From NCBI GenBank assembly GCA_946481605.1, contig CAMLPA010000250.1, forward strand, positions 1-5,546: a stretch of DNA of 5,546 bases, written 5' to 3'. The notes under the pieces were generated by a model. The model saw only the letters and a list, made by a program, of their open reading frames with translations, ran no database searches and had not been told where the DNA came from. This stretch comes from an uncultured Flavihumibacter sp. (lineage in GTDB: Bacteria; Bacteroidota; Bacteroidia; Chitinophagales; Chitinophagaceae). How positions within the stretch are numbered: the stretch's first letter is position 1; the number at the start of each line of letters is the position of its first letter. The translations under genes were made by a program, and so were the position numbers. This document shows, piece by piece, positions 1 to 5,546 of this stretch.

Positions 1-285
1 AAACCCTCCTCCAAAGAAGGACTCCGGCAGATCATCCACCAGGAGCGGAGGATAGAACTGGCTTTCGAAGGACAGGCAGGATGGGATCTCCGCCGCTGGA
101 AAGAGTTGCAGCAGGTACTCACGGCGCCTATCCAGGGCTGGAGCGTATTCAATAGAACAACTACGGGCTACTACCAGTTGTCTACGGTGTACCAACCTGT
201 ATTCGCCCGCCGCGACTACCTGTTCCCGATACAGGATTACGACCTGCTCACGAATCCTAACCTGGTTCAAACCCTTTACTGGTAA
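1..285 (+). CDS. SusD/RagB family nutrient-binding outer-membrane lipoprotein, C-terminal end (partial)
   Basis: An open frame runs from the first base to a TAA at 283-285, giving the last 94 residues of a protein that begins upstream. The stretch QERRIELAFEGQAGWDLRRW (residues about 14-33 of the fragment) is the hallmark of the SusD C-terminal region. The ending, with a YLFPIQDYDL segment followed by NPNLVQTLYW, matches the usual SusD finish of 'LFPIP..E...NPNLVQNPGW'. SusD proteins are surface lipoproteins that cap a SusC TonB-dependent transporter and bind the target glycan, so a susC gene is expected just upstream (family knowledge). The N-terminal lipobox and TPR region lie outside the window, so ligand specificity cannot be judged. 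Only 27 bases separate it from the next gene, which suggests cotranscription. The frame is intact to the stop, with no sign of decay. Confidence 0.93.
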   Translation, partial: KPSSKEGLRQIIHQERRIELAFEGQAGWDLRRWKELQQVLTAPIQGWSVFNRTTTGYYQLSTVYQPVFARRDYLFPIQDYDLLTNPNLVQTLYW

Positions 286-312
286 ATATTCTATTTATTT
301 TAATCTTGTTAT

Positions 313-1572
313 ATGAGACATTCTTATAAAAATTGTATCACCTTACTCGTACTAACGGCGGGCATGGTATTGCAGTTGGCTTGTAGTAAGTCTGATCAGT
401 ACAACGGCGTCATCTCTAACGATCCCACCAAACCAGGTCCCGTTACCAATGTGAAGGTGGATAATTTCAATGGCGGTGCCCACATCACTTACAGCCTGCC
501 GGATTCAAAAAATATTCTTTATGTGCAGGCGGAGTATAAGATCAACGGGAGCACTTCACGGCAATCTAAATCTTCTTACTATTCCGATACCGTTACGGTG
601 GGTGGTTTTGAAGAAAGCAAAGACTACGATGTTACCTTATTCACGGTCAGCCGTTCCAATGTGAAATCGGATTCCGTGGTGGTAAAGGTGCGGCCGGAAA
701 CCCCGCCTTACCAGCTGGTGGTACCTACGATTGAAATATCCAGCGACTTCGGTGGCGTACGGATAAAAGCGAAGAATGCCGTGCGGGCCGAAATAGGATT
801 GATCACCATCACCATGAACGCCGTAACCCGGAAAAGGGAGATCATTTCCCAGAACTATACCAACCTCGATTCTATCTCCTTCGCGTTAAGAGGATATGAT
901 ACGATTCCACGTGAATTCGGGGTGTATGTAACCGATAAATGGGGCAATATCTCAGATACGGTGCTGAATACCATCACCCCGATTTATGAAACACAAATGA
1001 GTAAGTCGCGATTCCAGCCTTACGTACTGCCGAAAGATGCCAGAACCGGCTTTGGCTGGGTATTGCAGAACATCTGGGATGGAAATACAGGTTCCCCTGG
1101 TTACCATACGGAACAACCTATTCAGCCACTGGTATGGCCTGCAGTAATTACGTTTGATATGGGACAGGCCGCGAAACTGAGCCGCTACACCATCTGGAAC
1201 CGGGGCATCGATGGCAGTGGCAACTGGTTGTGGCAGGCGGGTGCACCGCAGGAATGGGTGTTATGGGGCAGGGCAGACGCGCCTGTTGACGAGAACATGC
1301 CGGATGAAAGCAACCGTCCACCGGTTGGTGGCACCACCCCGAATGGCTGGATCAATCTCGGTGTGTTCACCGCGCTGGATAAACCCTCTAAGTTGCCCAA
1401 CCCTTTGTACACCAATGCCGACCTCGCTTTCTGGAACGCAGGCTTCAGCTATAACTTCTCGCTGGCGCTGCCAAAAGTAAGGTACATCCGCTTTGAATGC
1501 CTCTCGAACATGGCGCTGACCAATACCTTCTTTAACGTGGCAGAACTGACGTTCTGGGGCGACGACCGGTAG
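313..1572 (+). CDS. DUF4959-DUF5126-DUF5000 surface lipoprotein, probable glycan-binding protein
   Basis: This 419-residue protein begins with a short basic stretch, a hydrophobic segment (about residues 9-23) and Cys24 in the context LQLACSK. This reads as a lipoprotein signal peptide, though Gln at -3 makes the lipobox imperfect. From about residue 40 there is a fibronectin-III-like domain (KPGPVTNVKVDNFNGGAHITY), typical of DUF4959. A second beta-domain follows at about 133-228 (VPTIEISSDFGGVRIKAKN to VTDKWGNISDT), resembling DUF5126. The C-terminal part (about 230-419), with VITFDMG, EWVLWGRAD, VRYIRFE and the final AELTFWG, resembles the DUF5000 discoidin (F5/8 type C)-like fold. This architecture is common directly after SusC/SusD in Bacteroidota PULs. 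No catalytic motif is visible, so a role as a surface glycan-binding protein is inference. The ATG at 313 sits behind T/A-rich sequence without a Shine-Dalgarno, which is normal for the phylum. Domain names come from recalled family patterns; no search was run. Confidence 0.87.
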   Translation: MRHSYKNCITLLVLTAGMVLQLACSKSDQYNGVISNDPTKPGPVTNVKVDNFNGGAHITYSLPDSKNILYVQAEYKINGSTSRQSKSSYYSDTVTVGGFEESKDYDVTLFTVSRSNVKSDSVVVKVRPETPPYQLVVPTIEISSDFGGVRIKAKNAVRAEIGLITITMNAVTRKREIISQNYTNLDSISFALRGYDTIPREFGVYVTDKWGNISDTVLNTITPIYETQMSKSRFQPYVLPKDARTGFGWVLQNIWDGNTGSPGYHTEQPIQPLVWPAVITFDMGQAAKLSRYTIWNRGIDGSGNWLWQAGAPQEWVLWGRADAPVDENMPDESNRPPVGGTTPNGWINLGVFTALDKPSKLPNPLYTNADLAFWNAGFSYNFSLALPKVRYIRFECLSNMALTNTFFNVAELTFWGDDR

Positions 1573-1608
1573 TATGCGCCGTTGCTCATAAGGTCATGAT
1601 CACATTTT

Positions 1609-2844
1609 ATGAAACGAAAAATTAACGGGATGAAAAATATTCCTTCTTTCAAAATACTCACGCTGGGCTGCCTGCTGGTGGCGCTGTCCTGCTCCAGGAA
1701 AGCAACGGATTTCAAAGACTTCCTCGACGATAAAGAACTGGTGTTCCCCGGGAAAGTAACCAATGTAACCGTGCTTCCGGGCAAGCAAAGGCTCATGCTG
1801 AAATGGGCGCCAAGTCCTGATCCGTCCATTACAAAATACCTCGTGTACTGGAACAATAAAATGGATTCCCTGGTGGTGAACGCCACTTCGCACAATCCGA
1901 AAGACACTGTTTCCGTATTAATCAACAACCTCGACGAATACAATTATTCTTTCCAACTGTTCGCCTACGATGCCGAAGGCAACAGGTCGGTGGTAACAGA
2001 ACTCAACAACGCGCAGAGTTATGGCGCTACTTACCAGAACAGCCTGTACAACCGGCTCCCGCGGGAGAATACCCCTTATGTGGTGAACAACGATGGTTCC
2101 GCCACGCTGTATTTTGTTTCACCGGATACCATCAATATTACCACGCGCATTCAATATACCAATGCGGCCGGACAAGCTTCCGTGGCTTTTATCGGGCCGG
2201 ATGAAACGTCGGTTACACTTCCGAGTTATAAGCAGGGGGAGCCCATTACGTTTCAATCTTCCTTCGTGCCGGTGCGCAATGCGCTGGATACTTTCCTGAC
2301 CAATTTCGTGGATACGTTTCCCGATGTTTTCCGCCTGGTGCAATGCAACAAAGGTTTGTTCCGCGAGTATGGCATGTGGGGCGATATGTCGGCATGGGAA
2401 GGGAATACCAGTACATGGCGGCTGTGGGATGGCTCCAATGGTCCGCAGGGATGGCCCGATGTATTCCACAGTGGCGGCGGTGCGGTGCCCGGTACTTTCA
2501 GTTTTGATATGGGGGCTGTTTACAATAATCTATATGAATTTGAAGAAACAGGAAGAAACTGCTGCCATAACCCGACTGAATTTGAAGTGTGGGGAATTGC
2601 CGATATTACCAACGCGGTTCCGCCGTTGAATCCTACCGATGCCAACTGGAAAACTGAAATGCAGAACAAAGGCTGGACGCTGATCGCAAATGTGGTGCGT
2701 GGCGATGATGGTGTGTCGGCGCGGAAATTCCGGTTCATCGAAAATATCCCTCCTGTCCGTTACATGCGTGTGCGTGTATTGAAGAACGCCAATGGAGAAT
2801 CTTATGTGAACCTGAGCGAACTGACTTTCTGGAACAAAGAATAA
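1609..2844 (+). CDS. DUF4998-type lipoprotein with DUF5000/discoidin-like C-terminal domain
   Basis: The protein has 411 residues from the ATG at 1609. An alternative ATG at 1630 (Met8) would give a more typical 20-residue signal peptide before the lipid-anchor Cys28 (VALSCSR), and the sequence does not settle which is used. After an acidic linker (DFKDFLDDKE), residues about 46-130 carry FPGKVTNVTVLPGKQRLMLK and ITKYLVYWNNKMDSL, the signature of DUF4998, a fibronectin-like fold. A second beta-rich segment covers about 135-240. The C-terminal part (about 255-411) contains TFSFDMG, EFEVWGIAD, VRYMRVRV and a final SELTFWN. It parallels, motif for motif, the end of the gene before it (VITFDMG, EWVLWGRAD, VRYIRFE, AELTFWG). 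A vicinal Cys318-Cys319 pair lies just before EFEVWG. No enzyme motif is seen. Its place between a SusD-linked lipoprotein and a glycosidase suggests a second surface glycan-binding protein (inference). Confidence 0.85.
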   Translation: MKRKINGMKNIPSFKILTLGCLLVALSCSRKATDFKDFLDDKELVFPGKVTNVTVLPGKQRLMLKWAPSPDPSITKYLVYWNNKMDSLVVNATSHNPKDTVSVLINNLDEYNYSFQLFAYDAEGNRSVVTELNNAQSYGATYQNSLYNRLPRENTPYVVNNDGSATLYFVSPDTINITTRIQYTNAAGQASVAFIGPDETSVTLPSYKQGEPITFQSSFVPVRNALDTFLTNFVDTFPDVFRLVQCNKGLFREYGMWGDMSAWEGNTSTWRLWDGSNGPQGWPDVFHSGGGAVPGTFSFDMGAVYNNLYEFEETGRNCCHNPTEFEVWGIADITNAVPPLNPTDANWKTEMQNKGWTLIANVVRGDDGVSARKFRFIENIPPVRYMRVRVLKNANGESYVNLSELTFWNKE

Positions 2845-2891
2845 GCGGGACCTTACCGCATGAATAGAACATCCGATAAAAACCCTTGCTG
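2845..2891 (+). other. Intergenic spacer with mini-ORF abutting the GH95 start
   Basis: This is the longest gap in the window, at 47 bases. It holds an ATG at 2860 that opens a 10-codon frame (MNRTSDKNPC). That frame ends at TGA 2890-2892, and the last base of the stop is the first base of the GH95 ATG at 2892 (TGATG). The only inverted repeat is a 4-base GCGG/CCGC pair (2845-2848 and 2856-2859) with no T-run after it, so it is not a terminator. I see no promoter matching the Bacteroidota TTTG / TAnnTTTG pattern. The mini-ORF may be chance; if translated, it could couple ribosome delivery to the GH95 gene. Confidence 0.4.
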
Positions 2892-5324
2892 ATGTATTGT
2901 AAGAAGAATAGTTTTTTATTACTGCTGTTTGTTGTTTTTGCATGGCCTGTTTTCGCGCAGCAGAAAACGGGGGATATGCCAATGCCATTGCGCATCTGGT
3001 TTGACAAGCCAGCCGCACAATGGGAAGCCACCCTTCCACTGGGCAATGGTCGCCTGGGCATGATGCCTGATGGCGGCGTGCTGAAAGAAAACATCGTATT
3101 GAACGACATCACGCTGTGGTCCGGTGCACCGCAGGATGCCAACAATTATGAGGCGTATAAAAAACTTCCTGAAATACAAAAGCTGCTCCTGGAAGGAAAG
3201 CACGACCAGGCGCAGGCTTTGATAGATAAGGATTTCGTGTGCACGGGAAAAGGTTCTGGAGCCGAACCTTTCGGCTGCTTCCAGACAATGGGTAACCTGA
3301 AATTTGATTTTCAGTATAAAGGCTTGAAACCCGATGAAGTGAAGTTCAGCGATTATGAAAGAACATTATCGCTGAACAACGCGGTCGCAACAACCTCCTA
3401 CAAAGTTGACGGGGTTACCTATCATCGCGAGTACTTTACCAGCTTCGGGAACGATGTGGGCATTACGCGGCTAACGGCTGACAAGCCCGGAAGCATTTCG
3501 ATGACCGTGGCCCTCTCAAGAGAAGAGAAGGGAAATGTTACGGTAAAAAATAACACCATTGAAATGGAAGGCCAGTTGGAGAACGGCACCAACGGCAAAG
3601 GCATGCGCTACATCGCTAAAGTAAGGCTCAGGATAAAAGGAGGAACGGTTACAGGTTCAGGGAAAGAACTTGTGGTAAAAGAGGCTTCAGAAGTGATCGT
3701 GTTCTTCTCCGCGAAAACTGATTTCCGTGACCCCGACTACCTGGTGAATGCAGAACAGGCATTGCAGCAGGCCATGAAAACGCCTTACGAAAAAGAAAAG
3801 AAAAAACATACTACCGCGTATCAGCGTTTCTTCAATAGAATGAGCCTTTCACTCGGTGCGGGCAATACGGAGCACCTGCCCACTGATAAAAGACTGGAGC
3901 TGTTTTACAATGCAAAAACACCCGACAACCAACTTCCGGTACTGTTCTACCAGTTCAGCCGTTACCTCAGCATCAGCAGCACGCGCGTTGGATTGCTCCC
4001 CCCGAATTTACAGGGATTATGGGCTCACCAGATCCGTACGCCCTGGAACGGCGATTACCACCTGGATGTGAATGTTCAGATGAACCACTGGGGCGTGGAA
4101 GCGGGCAACCTCTCCGAACTGAACCTGCCGCTGGCCGATCTCGTAAAGAACCTGGTGCCACATGGGGAACGTACCGCTAAAGCCTATTACAACGCAGAAG
4201 GATGGGTGGCCCACGTGATCACCAATCCATGGATGTTTACCGAACCGGGCGAAAGCGCTTCCTGGGGCGTGACCAAATCGGGCTCAGGGTGGTTGTGCAA
4301 CAACCTTTGGGACCATTACATCTTCTCTAACGATCAGCAATACCTGAAAGATATCTATCCTGTGCTGAAAGGCTCTGCACAGTTCTATGCGAGTATTCTG
4401 ATCAAAGACCCGAAAACAGGCTGGCTCGTCACTTCGCCCTCCTCTTCCCCCGAAAATTCTTTCTATATGCCCGATGGCAGCGGGAAACACGCGAGTATAT
4501 GTATGGGCGCCACCATCGACAACCAGATCATCCGCGAACTGTTCACCAACGTGATCACCGCTTCAGAAACATTGAATACAGATACTGTTTTCAGGAACCA
4601 ACTCAAAGAAACGTTAAGCCAGATTCCGCCTCCCGGCGTGGTGGCCCCCGATGGCCGTTTGATGGAATGGCTGGAAGATTATAAAGAAACTGATCCGGAA
4701 CACCGGCACATTTCTCATCTCTATGGATTGTATCCTGCAAACCTGATTACGCCTTCACAAACGCCTGAGTTGGCGGAGGCTTGTAAGAAGTCGCTTAACG
4801 TGAGAGGTGATGACGGACCAAGCTGGGCCATCGCCTACAAGCAATTGTTCTGGGCACGTTTGCACGATGGAAACCGCGCTTACAAACTGTTCCGTGAAAT
4901 CATGAAGCCCACGCTCCAAACGCATATCAATTACGGTGCCGGTGGCGGTGTGTATCCCAACCTGCTTTCAGCAGGACCCCCTTTCCAGATCGATGGCAAT
5001 TTCGGGGCAGGCGCGGGAATCGCTGAAATGCTGCTGCAAAGTCATGAAGGCTTTATCCATTTCCTTCCCGCTATCCCCGATGTGTGGAAGGCCAAAGGAA
5101 AAGTCACGGGCATGAAGGCCAGGGGAAACCTCACGGTTGATTTTGAATGGGTGAATGGTGTGGTGATGAATTTTAAAATTACCAGCACTGAAAAAATGCC
5201 AGTAACACTGGATACCTACGGACTGGGTATTCGTGTGGAAGGAAGGAAAAAACCTTCCGTGAAAATTAAAGTGAATGGCCAGATGCAGGATGTGCTGGTA
5301 GAACCGTATAAAAGCAGGAAATGA
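2892..5324 (+). CDS. GH95 family glycoside hydrolase (alpha-L-fucosidase / alpha-L-galactosidase type), secreted
   Basis: This complete 810-residue protein is the usual length for GH95, an inverting family that removes terminal alpha-L-fucose or alpha-L-galactose. I chose the ATG at 2892. The frame also opens at TTG 2886, but an in-frame TAA at 2877 rules out anything further upstream. Residues 1-22 form a signal peptide (KKNS, a Leu/Phe/Val core, VFA before Gln23) without a lipobox, so a periplasmic or secreted location is expected. The N-terminal beta-sandwich (about 32-280) has WEATLPLGNGRLG and LNDITLWSG. A helical linker leads to an (alpha/alpha)6 catalytic domain (about 325-715) and a C-terminal beta-domain. 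By alignment from memory to Bifidobacterium bifidum AfcA, Glu521 in SPSSSPENSFY is the general acid (E566) and Asp701 in FQIDGNFGAG matches D766. His390 and Asn394 in YHLDVNVQMNHW match H419 and N423, but Asp392 replaces N421. The retained His favours fucosidase over L-galactosidase (tentative). The downstream esterase gene overlaps its stop. Confidence 0.93.
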   Translation: MYCKKNSFLLLLFVVFAWPVFAQQKTGDMPMPLRIWFDKPAAQWEATLPLGNGRLGMMPDGGVLKENIVLNDITLWSGAPQDANNYEAYKKLPEIQKLLLEGKHDQAQALIDKDFVCTGKGSGAEPFGCFQTMGNLKFDFQYKGLKPDEVKFSDYERTLSLNNAVATTSYKVDGVTYHREYFTSFGNDVGITRLTADKPGSISMTVALSREEKGNVTVKNNTIEMEGQLENGTNGKGMRYIAKVRLRIKGGTVTGSGKELVVKEASEVIVFFSAKTDFRDPDYLVNAEQALQQAMKTPYEKEKKKHTTAYQRFFNRMSLSLGAGNTEHLPTDKRLELFYNAKTPDNQLPVLFYQFSRYLSISSTRVGLLPPNLQGLWAHQIRTPWNGDYHLDVNVQMNHWGVEAGNLSELNLPLADLVKNLVPHGERTAKAYYNAEGWVAHVITNPWMFTEPGESASWGVTKSGSGWLCNNLWDHYIFSNDQQYLKDIYPVLKGSAQFYASILIKDPKTGWLVTSPSSSPENSFYMPDGSGKHASICMGATIDNQIIRELFTNVITASETLNTDTVFRNQLKETLSQIPPPGVVAPDGRLMEWLEDYKETDPEHRHISHLYGLYPANLITPSQTPELAEACKKSLNVRGDDGPSWAIAYKQLFWARLHDGNRAYKLFREIMKPTLQTHINYGAGGGVYPNLLSAGPPFQIDGNFGAGAGIAEMLLQSHEGFIHFLPAIPDVWKAKGKVTGMKARGNLTVDFEWVNGVVMNFKITSTEKMPVTLDTYGLGIRVEGRKKPSVKIKVNGQMQDVLVEPYKSRK
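5321..5324 (+). promoter_or_regulatory. ATGA stop/start overlap between GH95 and esterase genes
   Basis: The GH95 stop TGA (5322-5324) is embedded in the esterase start ATG (5321-5323). Such overlaps usually indicate one transcript and termination-reinitiation coupling. An AGGA at 5316-5319 lies only one base before the ATG, too close for a normal Shine-Dalgarno. A perfect AGGAGG at 5324-5329 lies just inside the new gene and encodes Arg-Arg of its signal peptide. It is 18 bases from the next in-frame ATG (5348), too far to drive that start. Confidence 0.75.
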
Positions 5325-5546
5325 GGAGGAAAAGGATTTCGCGGCTGATGTTGCTCATCGTTTTGTGTCTGAGCTTGAAATGGAGTGCGGCGCAACCGCT
5401 GCTCCCGAAAATATTCGGCGATAGTATGGTGCTGCAACGTGACCTTCCCATCAAAATATGGGGATGGGCCACCCCTGGCGAAACCGTAACGGTAAAACTG
5501 CACGGGCAAATGCGCCAGGCCACAACAGGCGCTGATGGGAAATGGA
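5321..5546 (+). CDS. Sialate O-acetylesterase-like SGNH esterase, N-terminal part (partial)
   Basis: An open frame starts at ATG 5321 and runs off the end of the window, giving 75 residues. The start MRRKRISRLMLLIVLCLSLK, followed by WSAA before Gln25, is a classic basic-then-hydrophobic signal peptide. Starting instead at the internal ATG 5348 would lose the positive charges, which supports 5321. The next segment, LPKIFGDSMVLQRDLPIKIW, followed by GWATPGETVTVKLHGQ and ADGKW, is the characteristic N-terminal beta-domain of bacterial proteins annotated as sialate O-acetylesterase or 9-O-acetylesterase. These remove O-acetyl groups from sugars and, in plant-glycan loci, probably act on acetylated plant polysaccharide rather than sialic acid (family knowledge plus inference). 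The SGNH catalytic blocks, including the GQSNM nucleophile motif, lie beyond the window, so activity cannot be confirmed. It is translationally linked to the GH95 gene by the ATGA overlap. Confidence 0.88.
   Translation, partial: MRRKRISRLMLLIVLCLSLKWSAAQPLLPKIFGDSMVLQRDLPIKIWGWATPGETVTVKLHGQMRQATTGADGKW

Noticed and set aside
286..312. Possible promoter in the T/A-rich spacer after the SusD gene (TAATCTTG at 301 resembles the -7 element TAnnTTTG)
   Set aside because: It has one mismatch, no TTTG at the expected distance upstream, and too little room before the start codon at 313. The T/A richness is typical of Bacteroidota translation starts.
1449..1943. 164-codon open frame on the minus strand across the junction of the two lipoprotein genes
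   Set aside because: It lies antisense to two well-supported coding regions, its product resembles no family I know, and it appears to be a shadow of their codon pattern.
2845..2859. Possible terminator hairpin GCGG/CCGC after the second lipoprotein gene
   Set aside because: The stem is only four base pairs with a seven-base loop and no following T-run.
2886..2891. TTG or CTG start codons just upstream of the GH95 ATG
   Set aside because: The ATG at 2892 gives a complete, well-formed signal peptide; the upstream codons add only two residues and have no ribosome-binding signal.
2530..3145. Overlapping minus-strand open frames (169 and 136 codons) over the end of the second lipoprotein gene and the start of the GH95 gene
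   Set aside because: They are antisense to recognised proteins, lack a recognisable domain or plausible translation start, and overlap each other in different frames.
1..5546. CRISPR arrays, tRNA or rRNA genes, insertion sequences, long repeats
   Set aside because: Reading both strands I found no spaced direct repeats, no cloverleaf or rRNA-like stretch, and no transposase; coding sequence fills almost the whole window.

Overview
The window looks like part of a polysaccharide utilisation locus (PUL) from a Bacteroidota bacterium. A Chitinophaga-like member of the Chitinophagales is my best guess, from the protein families, the roughly balanced base composition, and the T/A-rich starts that lack Shine-Dalgarno sequences. 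This assignment is inference; there is no rRNA or other marker gene here.

Layout, all on the + strand and tightly packed: (1) 1-285, the C-terminal end of a SusD/RagB outer-membrane nutrient-binding lipoprotein, whose SusC partner would lie upstream; (2) 313-1572, a lipoprotein with the DUF4959-DUF5126-DUF5000 architecture; (3) 1609-2844, a second lipoprotein with a DUF4998-type N-terminal half and a DUF5000/discoidin-like C-terminal half; (4) 2892-5324, a complete GH95 glycoside hydrolase (alpha-L-fucosidase or alpha-L-galactosidase family) with a signal peptide; (5) 5321-5546, the start of a secreted sialate-O-acetylesterase-like SGNH esterase, overlapping the GH95 gene by ATGA. The gaps are 27, 36 and 47 bases and then a 4-base overlap. 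I see no terminator or convincing promoter inside, so one operon is the simplest reading.

Likely teamwork (inference): the SusD protein and the two DUF lipoproteins would capture a glycan at the cell surface. The GH95 enzyme would remove terminal alpha-L-fucose or alpha-L-galactose, and the esterase would remove O-acetyl groups. Together these suggest an acetylated, fucosylated or L-galactosylated plant-type glycan, for example xyloglucan or pectin side chains, but the substrate cannot be fixed from this window.

No wholly new system is evident. The points most worth a second look are: an Asp in the GH95 active-site motif where the characterised Bifidobacterium enzyme has Asn; two adjacent lipoproteins with related C-terminal modules but different N-terminal halves; a 10-codon mini-ORF whose stop overlaps the GH95 start codon; and the GH95/esterase ATGA overlap.
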